In this document: positions 21,345 through 32,575 of the stretch, in pieces | Numbering within the stretch: position 1 is the first letter of the stretch | How the letters are laid out: every line of letters begins with the position of its first letter | NCBI RefSeq assembly: GCF_033118175.1 | Contig: NC_083701.1 | Location: forward strand, 6,963,501 to 7,027,500 | Source of the DNA: Dama dama | Taxonomy: Eukaryota; Chordata; Mammalia; Artiodactyla; Cervidae | Length of the DNA: 64,000 nucleotides | Direction of reading: 5' to 3' | Program-made: the position numbers and the translations under genes | The notes under the pieces: model-generated | Database searches by the model: none | What the model saw: the letters and a program-made list of their open reading frames with translations, nothing else | What the model was told of the DNA's origin: nothing

Positions 21345-22200
21345 CACACAGATGGAAGAGAAGACAGAGTCTCCAGCAGGACAAACGCCCCACCTGCTCC
21401 ATAACTCGGTTCTCCCCACACCAGAACCTGGTAACAAGTGCAGGCAAGGACCCAAGGGCCCGGGTTCTAGGCCTGGCAGTTGGTAGCCTGGAATGCTGGG
21501 TTAGGTCCTTGATGCGTGTAGACTTCAGTCACCTCCTTGGTAAAATGGACTCAGCCATTTGAACCTTCCAGGAAGCTCAAGGGGATGACAGACAGTAAGC
21601 CACTTTGCTAACTCGGACATGCTCTACAAATGTGAGGGGTCGCTCTCAGTATTTTCCCTCCTGTTTTCATTTAACAAAGTCTAACCAGCAGCCCGGGACA
21701 AAAACGCATTCAGCCACACTGATGGATGCCCCCTGCCTCCAAGGTTGCCTCCTTCATTTGTTTCCATTTCAAACACCCTGTGAGCAGAGTAATTGAGTTT
21801 GAATTGCTTGGGGGATGCTCCCCCCTCAAGGTTCCACGCAAGGAAAGGCTCACGGTTGCTAATGATTTATTATTTCACCTCCTAACTGTATTTGTTGCTT
21901 GTGCTCAGCATGGTAGCCACGTAAGTGGCGCACACACTTGCCGTCGCCTCCAATACGGATGTGAATAAATCCAGGCCGGCCCTTCTGCCTTGGTCACTTA
22001 TGGAAGCAGCTCTTTCACCCTCTAAAATGGAAATGCTTTTATCTCGCAGCCCCTCTCTGGGAGCTGTGTCTAAATTAATCCGGTGTCCTTAAGCGCCCTG
22101 GCTCCCACCCAACCCTCAAGGTTTCCACTGCTCTGGGAAAGGTTGAAGGCTTCAGGGATCTTGCAAGCTCTGAGATATTCCTGTGAATTAGAGTTCATGT
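21345..22200. other. Non-repetitive island, possible regulatory DNA
   Basis: About 850 bp with no repeat I recognise, moderate GC and scattered CpG. It contains several homeodomain-type TAAT cores (gagtaattgag near 21788, ctaatgatttatt near 21859, aaattaatccgg near 22072). No coding frame is convincing. The regulatory interpretation is inference only. Confidence 0.3.
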
Positions 22201-22204
22201 GTAA

Positions 22205-22325
22205 ACAAAAACTGCTTACATTTTAGAGTACTCTTCATATGCTAAGCATTTTATAAGTATAGCCTTTTTAAGACTCACACAGCCTGCTGAGGTAACCATT
22301 GCTCTTGCCTCTTTTTGTAGGTGCA
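22205..22325 (-). repeat. MIR SINE fragment
   Basis: Reverse MIR: 'catatgctaagcattttataagtat', 'aagactcacacagcctgctgaggtaacc'. Confidence 0.55.
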
Positions 22326-22329
22326 GTGG

Positions 22330-22770
22330 TTTTCAAACACGGCTGTGAATTCTTAGATGCTCCTTCCATGGTGAGATGGGGTCTGTCTCTTCCCCTCAGA
22401 CCTGAGTGGGCTTTGACTGTGCTGACCGGTAAAGAAATGACAACACAAGGTGTTCAGTGACTCCAGAAATGTGTCGTAAAAAAGTCACTCTGTGTTCACC
22501 TCCATTGTCAGAAGTCTCACTCGTGAAGCCCAGAACCATCATGTAATATGTCTGACCACCACGCCAGAAAATCTGGGCCTGCCTTTCAGTCAACTGCCTT
22601 TCATGGACACCCACCCTCCCCATCACCCCAACAAGGAGTCAAGCATGTCAGCAAACTCATCTGGGATCCTCACGACCAGGCCATATGCCAACTGAATACC
22701 ATCACATGACCTCCTTTGACACCATGTAAAACAGAAGAATTATTCATCCAAGTTCTGCCTATATATATTG
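22330..22770. repeat. Ancient repeat, unassigned
   Basis: Text such as 'ctccttccatggtgagatggggtctg' and 'ctgagtgggctttgactgtgctgacc' resembles ancient mammalian elements, but I cannot name the family. No gene seen; the opposing frames at 22396-22626 and 22492-22695 are not coding. Confidence 0.3.
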
Positions 22771-22772
22771 CA

Positions 22773-23133
22773 CTAAAGTATTGATGCTTTTGAACTGTGG
22801 TGTTGGAGAACTTCATCCAGTCCATCCTAAAGGATCCTAAATCAATCCTGAATATTCATTGGAAGGACTGATGCTGAAGCTGAAACTCTAATACTTTGGC
22901 TACCTGATGTGAAGAACTGACTCATTTGAAAAGACCCTAATGCTGGGAAAGATTGAAGGTGGGAGGAGAAGGGGATGACAGAGGATGAGATGGTTGGATG
23001 GCATCACCGACTCAATGGACATGAGTTTGAGTAGGCTCAAGGAGTTAGTGATGGACAGGGAAGCCTGGCATGCTGCAGTTCATGGGGTCACAAAGAGTCG
23101 GATATGACTGAGCGACTGAACTGAACTGAACTG
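22773..23133 (+). mobile_element. BovB LINE 3' fragment
   Basis: Starts at 'attgatgcttttgaactgtgg' and runs to the GAACTGAACTGAACTGAA tail. An internal deletion of about 40 bp removes the segment after 'gtgttggagaa' compared with other copies in this window. 5'-truncated, non-coding. Confidence 0.93.
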
Positions 23134-23489
23134 AAATTATGCAGTATATTAAAACAGAGTATATTAAAACAGTTTGGAGACAGTGTGCACACAGCAGTAA
23201 AGACCCCAAACATCAGTTGAAGAAACAGAGGCAGAAAAAGTGAAGACTCTTCCAAGGTCACATTGATGACACACCGTGGATCTCAGATTGGACTCCAGAG
23301 AGTCTGCCTCTGTGGTCTGATTTTTTGACAGTCTATAACTGTAAGATAATTACATCATGAATAAGACTGGGAGAAGAAGTAGGAATCAGTACAACAAAGG
23401 AAACTGCTTTCCTACGGTTCGAGCCACCAACACAGAAATTGGGGGGAAGTCAGCATTTAGAGAAATGTCCAATATGTGACTTCAAATCA
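23134..23489. other. No recognised feature
   Basis: Unique DNA; an approximate direct repeat 'cagtatattaaaacag/gagtatattaaaacag' lies at about 23144-23172. Confidence 0.45.
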
Positions 23490-23640
23490 TTCCCCAACCC
23501 CTTATCAGCTGTGTGACCCCCAAGAACTCAAGTTCTCTAAACCTTTACCTTCTTGCTTGTAAAGTGGCAAGATAATAACTGTGAGGTTCAAATGAGATCA
23601 AACCTAGCAGAGAGTACACACTAAATTTTAAGTGCTGGGG
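23490..23640 (+). repeat. MIR SINE fragment
   Basis: Forward MIR: 'cttatcagctgtgtgacccccaag', 'gtaaagtggcaagataataactgtgaggttcaaatgag' in order. Confidence 0.65.
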
Positions 23641-23959
23641 AAATCCTCAGAAGATAATTTCCTCCCTCAGGGATGATCAGCTAACAGATGCTGTAAAGCA
23701 GTGCTTGGGACACTTGGCAGTGGATGAAAGTAATTTTCATTGTTATGATGGAGGTGGTGCTACTGCAAAGTGCTGGGTAAAAGCTAGAAATTCTGTTGAA
23801 CATATGACAGTGCCCAGGATGGCAACCTCTCCTTCCCATGCTGACAACGAATTATCTAGTCAAAAATGTCAGTTGCAGTGCTATTTGAGAAACACCCTCA
23901 TAAAAGAATCTCCACAATGTTAGAAGCTAAAACAGATAATACCTAAGATCCCACAAAGA

Positions 23960-24300
23960 TTAAGTTGCATCTCTCAAAAATTCTATTACACAGGTTTTTA
24001 ACATGATATGATTCTGTTCTTTAACAATTCTGTGATCCTTAGATGATAAAATCTAAACAATTTTATGTGTTATGATTCTAAGAAGCTATACTTCTAAATT
24101 CCTGGAACTCTATTTGTTACTCTATGGTACTTTAAATCCACTGCTTTTCTAAGCCTCTATGATGCTAAGATCTTAAGAGCCTTTAATCTTAGATTCTAAG
24201 GCATCTTGAGGTTACATTTCCAACAAACTTCATTCTAAGAAATAGAACTTCTGTGTTTTTACAGTATCATCACGCTGCTATTCTTAGATGTTAATGTGCC
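23960..24300 (+). repeat. Degenerate GATTCTAAG-phrase repeat
   Basis: The phrases atgattctgttct, attctgtgatcct, tgattctaagaag, cttagattctaagg, cattctaagaaa and attcttagatg recur over about 300 bp at irregular spacing. The pattern looks like a decayed tandem array or an old element built from it. Confidence 0.5.
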
Positions 24301-25983
24301 ATGATGTACATTTACAGATCCAGTGAGTCTGGAGCATGGAAGCTTACCGTGTTGAAAGTAAGGAACTTGGCTTCATCCTTGAGCTTAGATTCCCAAGCTG
24401 TTTAACCATCTCCTTCTACAGTCTAATAACAATGCTTGAGGAATGGAGATTTCCATTGAATGCTTGTTTCAGTAGATGAAATTTCAGTAATTTCATAATG
24501 CAACAGAGAGCTCCTGGCTTAGTTCTGACTAGGTTGCAGACTCTTGAATATAAAGAGGATGCTAAAATGTGTGTGCATTATGCTGAAAAGAGAAATGTAC
24601 TTGTGGGCTACAGTCTTCAGGTAACTTCATAGTTGGTCTGGTTTCGTCCCTCTACATATACCCTGTGAGGATAGTTATGCTCTGCTCCTGGGTTATATTT
24701 ATGGCATTGTTACACTCCTTCTGGTCAGATATGAGTAATTAACATACAGCTAATCAAGAAGCAGCTTGTCTGTTACAGTAAAATAATCAAGGCTTTAAAC
24801 TTCGATCAAGTTGCAGCTACTTCTCTTTCCTGGACCTGGCTTACTGTCCGCTGGCCACCTGTCCTCAGGGAGACATTCGAGCTGACTCCCTTTTTCTTTC
24901 TCCACATGCTCTGGTACTATCTTGTCTTCCTAGTCCTGAGTCCAGGCCCCTTAGGGCTCAGGAAAAGGGATGCAAAGAAAGAGAGGAAAAAGGTAGGAAA
25001 TGTCTTACTTGATTGAACTGAGGAGGGAAGACTCAGGTTCTCCTTGGGGTTGGTGTGTTAAAATCGCCTCTCTCTCGGGAAACAGCTGTGAATTTCTCAG
25101 TTTAGCCACCTCTTCTCCGTGGCTTTCCTGCCCCTCTTCTCCCTTCCCTCCATGTGCGTCAATGCATCTCCATTTCAGTGGATCACGCAGGGCTTCTCTT
25201 TTAATCTGGAGCCATCTGTGGTATGCTTCTGGTTTCTTTCAAGTCCACTCTTCCCTCTCAAGCAAAATCTAAGGCAACTCCCTTGCAAGGAGCCCACTTT
25301 ATAGGAGACCATGACACATCCTTTATCCTTAGAAATTCTGACAGTTCAAGTGAGTCCTAACTCAGACAGTTTCTCCTTTCTTAGAGACTTGAGTCAGCTG
25401 GTCCCTTGCCATTTAAGTGTCTCAGGTGTGAGTCAGACACTAGTTCACTGACAGCCCTTCTCTGAGTGATCTCTTCAAGCCCCCTCTTTCACCTGGGGTG
25501 GAAGGAATATTCTCCCTACCCCACCCACCCTGAGGATGGCTATGGAGAGGATCAGGTAAGATATTAAGGTAAATGAGTGGCTTTATCCAAAAATCCCCTT
25601 TACTCGCCATTTTTTTTTTTTTTTTTTCCTGCTGCTCTGACCTCTTTCATAGTCCAGAGCAGGGGTCAGTAATTTATAACCTTCCAGCAAACCCTGCCCA
25701 CTACCTGCAGTTATAAACAAAATAATATTGCAGCATAGCCAGGCTCATTCACACTGACGAAATATCTCTGACTGTGTCTGCTCTTCAACAGCGAAGTTGA
25801 ATAGATAGATGCACCAAAGACCATGGTCCACAAGCTCACACCATTTACCGTCATGATTTCACAGAAAAGTTGGTGAACTCTGGCCCATCAAGGGTGCAAA
25901 ACTGATCTTCTGCTCCCTTCTCTTACAGGGACAGCATGATCTTCTCTTGCTTCTCTGTTTAGAAGGTAGCATCCACTATAGTG
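24301..25983. other. No recognised gene or repeat, one T-run
   Basis: About 1.7 kb of unique-looking DNA. A run of about 18 T lies at 25610-25627. Small frames at 25000-25304 overlap in two phases and have no domain. Confidence 0.4.
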
Positions 25984-26172
25984 CGGGGCTTCCCTGGAGG
26001 GTCAGTGGTAAAGAATCTGCCTGCCAAGGGGTCCATAAGGTCTCCTGGAGAAGGAAGTGCAACCCAATCCAGTATCCTTGCTTGGGAAATCCCATGGACA
26101 GAGGAGCCTGGTGTGCTGCAGTCCGTGGGGTCACAAAGAGTCAGACATGCCCAAGTGACTGAACAACACCAA
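25984..26172 (+). mobile_element. Bov-tA SINE, shortened head
   Basis: Forward element: 'ggggcttccctggagggtcag', then a deletion in the tRNA head between 'ctgccaagg' and 'tctcctggagaagg', then the BovA body to 'tgcccaagtgactgaac'. Confidence 0.9.
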
Positions 26173-26184
26173 CATCCATCCAAG

Positions 26185-26365
26185 TTACCTTGCTTAATCC
26201 TTATAAAGATATGAGGCAAGTAATTGTTCTCCTTTCACAGAGGGGATATTCAGCTTCAGCGAAGCTTAGTAACTTGTCCAAGAATGCACAGCTAATAAGC
26301 AACTGATGTGGGAGTCAAACCAGGTCTGTCTGAGTCCAGAGAAAATGTTCTTTCAAATGCCTCAA
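26185..26365 (-). repeat. MIR SINE
   Basis: Reverse MIR in clear order: 'ccttgcttaatccttataaag', 'tttcacagaggggatattcagcttcagcg', 'gtaacttgtccaagaatgcacagctaataagc', 'gggagtcaaaccaggtctg'. Confidence 0.8.
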
Positions 26366-28294
26366 TTCTCTCTAGCTCTATTTTCCAGAGACTGTGAAGC
26401 CCACCCCTTCTCATTACTGATGCTTCATTTCCTGTCTCCAGGGGATTCCAATGTTGTCACCAACTCTGGAACACAGGAGCCTAGCAGGCTGGAGGCACTC
26501 CTTTGCCGAATAAGTGAGAACTATTCATTCGATCATCCCCTTTCAGATTAGGGTTGAGCCGGATGCTGTCCAGGTCATCGTTTATAAAGGTGATTTTCAG
26601 CTTAGACTCAGAACTCTTCATCAGGAATCTCCTCCAGGATTGTGAAAAGGGTCAGAAAAAAAAAAAAAAGTCCCTAGGAATTTTAACTTACCTTTTGCAA
26701 GGAAAAAATAGAAGAATTAGAAAAGGACTTTTGACATAATCTGGACTACTCCTAACCCCACTTCTCCACTGTTCCATTCTTCAGATGAGAAATGTGAAGT
26801 CTAAACGAAACCAAAAAATAACTGGTACCAAATACCATAGCAACTAACTACTGAGTTTAGTGAAGCTAAATTTCAGGCTCCAAGCCCAGTTTTCTTCTAG
26901 CATCACTGGGACAATAGGTAACCAAGCCTTTTGCTCTTTTCCATTTTGCTTAAGAATACTGTGTTCACCAGTTAGATAGAGAGGTCTTTTATTACACTGT
27001 AGAAAATATTGATACATAAAGAATCAATATGTCAGAAGCTAATAGAAGGGGTTATGTTTGTTTAATGAGAAAGGCCAACAAGCCACCCCTGGAAGAAATA
27101 AATTAATCCAGGATTTATGGAAAGGGGAAAGGGATTCATAAGAGCCATAACAGACAGAGTCCAAGGAGAGTTTGAGAGCAAAAGACAGAAAGGGATTTGG
27201 TTAGATTGAGAGTGGGAGGCTGGAGGGGGTCATCACCATGCTGTATGCATGACTGACAAGATGAGTAGACTATATTTAAGATTGTGCCAAATTTTCCTTT
27301 TCCATTTTACTGAGAGAACTCGTAAATTCTTAAATACTTCTATCTCTTTTTTAGATGTTGGACTGGTGTTTCTTTTAAATAGACACATGCTGTGACTTGA
27401 CAGATGAGTTATTTTTGTTCAAAGTTGTTTCACATTCATTGGCCCCTTTGTCCTTTCCTCCATGTAATTCACTTCCTGATTCACACCACATATATATCTT
27501 GATTCACAAATATATCTTGAGTTCTCTACATTGTCTTCCACATAACTCTCCCTCATTCCCTCAGATGTTTCCTTTAAGACAACTCTCTGATCACAATTGC
27601 TACTGGCTCCCTGTCTTGGTTGTGTTTTTATCACGCCAACCATAGTGTCTGTTCCATCGCAAGCCTCCAGGAAATATTTTTATGTGATAGTGGGTTGAAC
27701 TGTAACCTGTCTGGAGTTCTGGGGACCAAGGTGAATAAGTCACAGGTTTCGGCACTGAGAGTTGTAACATCTGGCAGTGAGAAGTCGAGGAAGGAAAGGG
27801 AAGAAGGTGAGGTGAGTGTGGAGGGAGGCTCACTCCAGGCTGGCCCGGCGCTCTCTCATTCTACAGATGAAAGCAGAAAGGCCACTTGGACTGGCCCGGA
27901 CAGAGGCTTGTCCTTAAAGGCAGAACAAAATTAGGATTCTGAACCTCTCAGTCCATGTGTTGCCAAGTATACTTGTCCGATTACTTACATTCCTTGACTG
28001 TAAGAGGCTTTGACAAGCAACAAGTGTGGAACATGCTGGGAGTTGATTATTCTATTGAATAGGCTCTGGGTAAGTTGGATAAATGAAAGGCATGCTGCTT
28101 GCCTCTGAAATCTAGGCTGAGGAAATAAAGTGAAATTGGCAAATACACCATTTCAAATGAACTCCAGCCACCACCTTCAAAGACACCAGAGTGAAACCAT
28201 TATATTAGGTTCATAGGAAACATCGCAGGTGCTCAGGGTCTATTAGTTGGCAATGTCACTCCCAAGTCCATATTACATGCAGATATATTGAATC
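26366..28294. other. Unique DNA, no supported gene
   Basis: About 1.9 kb with an A-run at 26656-26669. Frames at 26306-26551, 27397-27645 and 27620-27934 show no domain or pairing with splice signals that I trust. Duplicated ATATATCTTGATTCACA wording occurs near 27491-27514. Confidence 0.4.
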
Positions 28295-28640
28295 TCAATT
28301 CCAACTCAACACACATTTATTAAAGGCTGGCTCTTCATTTATTCATTCATTCACCACTCATTGTACAAATGCTTTGTGTGCCCAGAAGTAGGCTGGGTGC
28401 CATAGTGACAGGGTAGAGCTTAACCTCGAGGAAGCTCATGATGTAGTGAATGATCCACGAGGTTAGTAATCAGTCAAGATTTGATAAATACAAGGAAGGA
28501 AAAGACAGAGTGTGGAAAGAATGTATAATCAGGGGCCCTCATCCAGTTTTATTTAAGTCAAAAGATGTCTCCCCGAGGAAGTGATGTTTAGGAAAGGACA
28601 GGAGAATGAGGTGGAGGGAGTCAGGTGACCAGGTGGGTTC
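28295..28640 (-). repeat. L2 LINE 3' region
   Basis: Reverse L2 3' end: 'tttattcattcattcaccac', 'cctcgaggaagctcatgatgtag', 'ccccgaggaagtgatgtttagg', consistent with the family order. Confidence 0.6.
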
Positions 28641-28933
28641 TAGTTAGGAGACACCCCCAGGTTCTCTGCCACAGTGTGGTGGCCGTGTGGAGAGGCGGAG
28701 AGACAAATGGGACCTGCAGCGACTCCCTTCAGTCATGATGCTTTGGAGGCAAACAACAGAAATCTCAAACTCAAGGGCATGTGAGCAATAAAGGAATTTA
28801 TAATCTCACATAACTGGAAATCCAAAAGCTGGGCAGCCTCTAGGAGAAGAACACCCATAATTTAAGAAATATGTGGATTCTTCCAATCAGTCTCTCTCTC
28901 CTGTCCTCAGCCCCAGATTCCTCCTGAATTGAA
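28641..28933. repeat. Possible ancient repeat, unassigned
   Basis: The text 'aggcaaacaacagaaatctcaaactcaag' and 'ggaatttataatctcacataactgg' resembles a common mammalian ancient repeat whose name I cannot fix. Confidence 0.3.
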
Positions 28934-28952
28934 TCTTGGTAGCTCTTGTAGT

Positions 28953-29154
28953 GGCACTAGTGTTAAAGAACCCACCTTCCAATGCAGGGGAAGTAAGAGA
29001 TATAGGTTTGACCCCTGGGTCGGGAAGATCCCCTGAGGAGGGCATGCCCACCCACTCCGGTATTCTTGCCTGGAGAATCCCATGGACAGAGGAACCTGAC
29101 AGGCTAAAGTCCATAGGGTCACAAAGAAGTGACTTAGCACACAGACAGGCATCC
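28953..29154 (+). mobile_element. Bov-tA SINE
   Basis: Forward element with a head lacking its first bases and a BovA body. The 8-mer cttgtagt at 28945-28952 and 29155-29162 is a likely target-site duplication. It sits directly against the next BovB fragment. Confidence 0.88.
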
Positions 29155-29162
29155 CTTGTAGT

Positions 29163-29450
29163 ATTTTGGCCACCTGATGCAAATTAAGAAATTTAAAAAA
29201 AAAACTTTTTTATGCAAATTTTTATGCCAAAACTTTTTATGCAAATTAAAAAAAAAAAACTCATTGAAAAAGACCCTGATGCTGGGAAAGATTGAAGGCA
29301 AAAGGAGAAGAGGTAAACAGAGGATGAGACGGTTGGATGGCATCACCGATGCAATGGACATGAGTTTGAGCAAACTCCGGGAGATAGTGAAGGACAGGGA
29401 AGCCTGGCGTGCTGCCGTCCATGGGGCTGCAAATAGACTGAACAACAATA
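29163..29450 (+). mobile_element. BovB LINE 3' fragment with AT-rich insert
   Basis: Begins 'attttggccacctgatgc' and ends near 'gcaaatagactgaacaac'. Between 'gatgc' and 'actcattgaaaaagaccc', where other copies have about 10 bp, there are about 80 bp of A/T-rich DNA with three ATGCAAAT octamers (29177-29184, 29212-29219, 29239-29246). Non-coding. Confidence 0.9.
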
Positions 29451-29552
29451 ACAACCAAGCGTCTCAGCACATCATGCAGATCTGAGCCTCCATGTCTCTT
29501 CCAGACCAGGACTCCTGCCCTTCCTACTACCCAGCCTCTTGTATGGTGGCAG
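29451..29552. other. Short unique spacer
   Basis: No feature seen. Confidence 0.4.
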
Positions 29553-29773
29553 TTTGGTCACTAAGTCATGTCCCACTCTTGCAACCCCATAGACTGTAGC
29601 CCACAAGGCTCCTCTGCCCATGGTATTTCCCAAGCAAGAATACTGGAGTGGGTTGCCATTTTCTTCTCCAGGGGATCTTCCAGACCCAGGGATCAAACCC
29701 AGGTCTCCTGTGCTGCAGGCAGTCTCCTGCTTTGCAGGCAGATTCTTTACTGACTGAGCCACCAGGGAAGCTC
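29553..29773 (-). mobile_element. Bov-tA SINE with local duplication
   Basis: Reverse element. In the head, the phrase 'tctcctg..ctgcaggcag' is present twice at about 29706-29742, a duplication of roughly 20 bp absent from the other copies here. Confidence 0.9.
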
Positions 29774-30225
29774 ACAACTTCTTGTGTAGCAGATGTTTAT
29801 CCAAGAAATACTGACAAAATGATTGATTTAGCAAAGTTGACACCTACTAGAGCTTCATCTATAATACAACTGAATAAATGCATCTATATTTTTCACTCCT
29901 CTCCTCTCTCTCTCCTTCCCCATCTCCGCTCCCTGCCCCTCAAGTGGGTGTATGTGTGTGTTTGTGAAAAAGAGAGAGATAGGGGAGGAATTCTGAGGGA
30001 TTTCTTCTTCCAGAGTAGTTGAGATTAGTGTAAGTTGAACTGTTGGTTCATGACTATACCAGAGAGTTCTGAGTATCCAGGAGGGACTCAGTAACAGATG
30101 ATTATCTTAAAATTAAGCCAATAGCCAGGACTGTGCCGTCAATAGACCTGGGTGTACATTTCACAGAATAACATTGTGAACCTGATGGTCAGCCTTCCAT
30201 TCATCACTTTCCTTCTGGGTTTGCA
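29774..30225. other. No recognised gene
   Basis: Unique DNA with a CT-rich stretch at 29897-29941 followed by a GA-rich stretch near 29967-29985. Confidence 0.4.
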
Positions 30226-30420
30226 CCAGTCTCATCCAGCTTATCTTACCCTACATCCCCACATTCCACAGCCATGGCCATGGGGGCCCCCTTTTTTCCT
30301 TTCAGTCTTGATTAAACGTCACTTTCTTCTGAAGATTTCTTATCCAGACTAATCAAAATAAAGTCCATCCTTTTGAACATCATTTCAGCCTCTATTTTTT
30401 CCTTCATAATATGCATTTGA
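30226..30420 (+). repeat. Possible L2 LINE fragment
   Basis: The wording 'cagtcttgattaaacgtcactttcttctgaagatttctt' (split over 30303-30342) resembles the L2 'tcagctcaaatgtcacctcctc' segment in sense orientation. Weak. Confidence 0.35.
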
Positions 30421-30689
30421 GTTCACAATGATTTTTAAATATTTAGCTTGCAATGATTTAGTTCACAATGATTTGTAAATATATGCCTGCTTGCTTGAAT
30501 ATGTTTTTTCTAGACTAAAATGCAAAATTTATTGTCTGATTTTGGGTTTTTTTGTTTTTTTTTTTTTTCATTGTTGTCTTTGTTCAGGTTTGTCCTCATT
30601 ACATAACATTGTCCATAGAAGGACAATGCTTAGATGCTTAGAAGGTAATCAGTAAATATTTGCTTGGAAGAAACAACAGTAAAGATGGG
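30421..30689. other. No gene; T-run and a duplicated phrase
   Basis: 'gttcacaatgatttttaaatat' at 30421-30442 recurs as 'gttcacaatgatttgtaaatat' at 30461-30482, a local duplication of period 40. A T-rich run lies at 30540-30570. Confidence 0.5.
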
Positions 30690-30830
30690 GAAATGAGGAA
30701 GGAAGGAAGAAAAGAAGGACAATGGGGGGGGTGGGTGGGAGGGAAGAAGAGAAGGAGTGAGGGACAAATAAACTAATGGACAAGTGAGAGGGAATGAGAT
30801 GGAGCAAAAGAGTAAAGAGAAGAAGTCAGT
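30690..30830 (+). repeat. Purine tract with G-quadruplex motif
   Basis: GGAAGGAAGGAAGAAAAGAAGG-type purine tract. At 30724-30743 it contains a run of eight G followed by TGGGTGGGAGGG, a textbook four-run quadruplex motif with single-base loops. Confidence 0.85.
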
Positions 30831-31158
30831 TAGGCAGTTTCCCGATTCAATAGAGCCTCACGTTACTCTCCTATATTGGGACTCCTGAGTGGAAATAATT
30901 ATCAAGGATTTCTGTGTGATTATCAAACAATGCAAGTTGTAAAACACTGCAAATCAGAGCCATTAGGGTTTGTCAATGGCTCTTCCTGCCGCCCCCGCCC
31001 CCAGCAGTGGCATCTGCTCTGGGTACCTGGACATAACTTGGAGCTGCTTCCTTCCTTCTGCCCTGAGGCCTCTCTGCTCTGCCTTTACTCCTGCTCATCC
31101 TTCAAAACTTCCTCTAGGACTTTTCCATGATGCCCTGTTTTCCTGCATCATGACTTAG
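30831..31158. other. Mostly unique; faint L2 wording
   Basis: No supported gene. A phrase at about 31080-31130 ('tcctgctcatccttcaaaacttcc') resembles sense L2. Confidence 0.35.
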
Positions 31159-31358
31159 GAGTTACCTACTGGGTGTTAAAGAATCTACCTGCCAAGGCGG
31201 GAGATATGGGTTCAATATCTGTGTTGGAAAGAACCCTTGGAGGAAGAAATGGCAGCTCACTTCAATATCCTTGCCTGGGAAATCCCATGGACAGAGGAGT
31301 TTTTGAGCCTGGAGTCCCAAAAGAGTCAGACTCAACTTAGCAACTAAGCAATAATAAC
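31159..31358 (+). mobile_element. Bov-tA SINE, diverged
   Basis: Forward element with a decayed head ('gttaaagaatctacctgcc') and BovA body ending 'gactcaacttagcaactaag', with a small disruption after 'gacagaggag'. Older than most copies here. Confidence 0.85.
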
Positions 31359-31459
31359 AAATAAATAGGAATATTAGGAATAGGGGTTCCATGAGCCTAT
31401 GGTGACTGAGGGCAGGGGAAGGGGCAGAAATCCACCACCCTGACCACATGGTTTTGTAA

Positions 31460-31612
31460 GAACCTCTTTAGAAGGATGTAAGGTCTTATTCATTATGATA
31501 CCAGAACTTAGCCAAATAACTGACATATAGCTGTAAAGAGTGAATCAATAAACACAAAGTTTTTGTTTTTGTGAGTGAGTTGAATGAGTATGTGAGTGAA
31601 TGAATAAACATT
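31460..31612 (+). repeat. Possible L2 3' end
   Basis: The sequence 'tgacatatagctgtaaagagtg' to 'gagttgaatgagtatgtgag' fits the terminal L2 segment in sense direction, with GAATGAATAAA-type tail. Weak. Confidence 0.35.
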
Positions 31613-32261
31613 TTACACTTGCTGCACACAGCTTTTTTGCGAGCATTCTCATATACTTCTTAGCATTTAGTGTCTTAAATATAATAGGTACAAAAATGCA
31701 TGGCTGTGCTTTATTGGGGGGAAGACTTGTTGTTTTCTTACAAAAGAGCCGCTGTCTCTATAGCCAAGTCTGACTGCAAACAAGAGTTCTGTGCTCATCA
31801 AGAGAGGACAACAGGTGTTAATGTAGAGACAGTCACTGCCTGAGTAAGAACCGAGCCCTTAATTTACTCTGACAACTACTTTTAAGTAGCCAAAGCGACT
31901 TGGAAACCTTCCCTTGAGACATTCATTGGAAAAAACAGTTTGGATTAGTCCAATAACGGAATGTCAACCACCGCCTCCAACAAAGCAGTGAGGCATGCTT
32001 CCCTCTTTACAAATCAAGTAACCCAGAAGCGTGCAGCCTGGGTAACTGCTAATAAGGGTTCTCAGAGGATGGAGGTCAGCAGGGGAATTGTTTTCTCCCT
32101 ATAATAAAAGGGAGAAAACCTTACCTTAGCACCCACTGCCCTTAATAAGTCAGCCCTGGCTTCCCCAGTCTTTGAAGACTCTCAGTGAAATCCCACGAGC
32201 ATTTCTAAAAAAGTGGAGGGGACAGGACATTCCCACTTGAAGGAATAGTTAATTTTTTTTT
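31613..32261. other. Unique DNA, no supported gene
   Basis: No repeat or gene that I can support. Confidence 0.4.
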
Positions 32262-32575
32262 GTAATTTTTATTTTTTTTTAAATTTTATTTATTCATTTA
32301 TTGATTTATTTTTGGCCACTTCGAGTCTTTGTTTCTGCAGGCAGATTTTCTTTATTTTTGGCAAGAGCCAGGACTACTGTTCAGCTGTGATGGCAGGCTT
32401 CTCACTGCAGTGGCTTCTCTCGCTGTGGAGCACAGGCTCTTGGGCACTCAGGCTGCAGTACTGTGGACCACGGGCTTAGCTGCCCCTTGGCATGTGGAGC
32501 TTCCTGGACCAGGGATCAGACCTATGCCCCTGCATTGGCAGGCAGATTCTCCACTACTGGACCACCAGGGAACAA
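32262..32575 (-). mobile_element. CHR-1 SINE
   Basis: Long cetartiodactyl tRNA-derived SINE in reverse. A T-rich 3' tail (32255-32315) leads into the middle section ('ctgcagtggcttctctcgctgtggagcac'), then the tRNA head ('gaccagggatcagacctatg', 'ctccactactggaccacc'). Close to full length. Confidence 0.88.
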
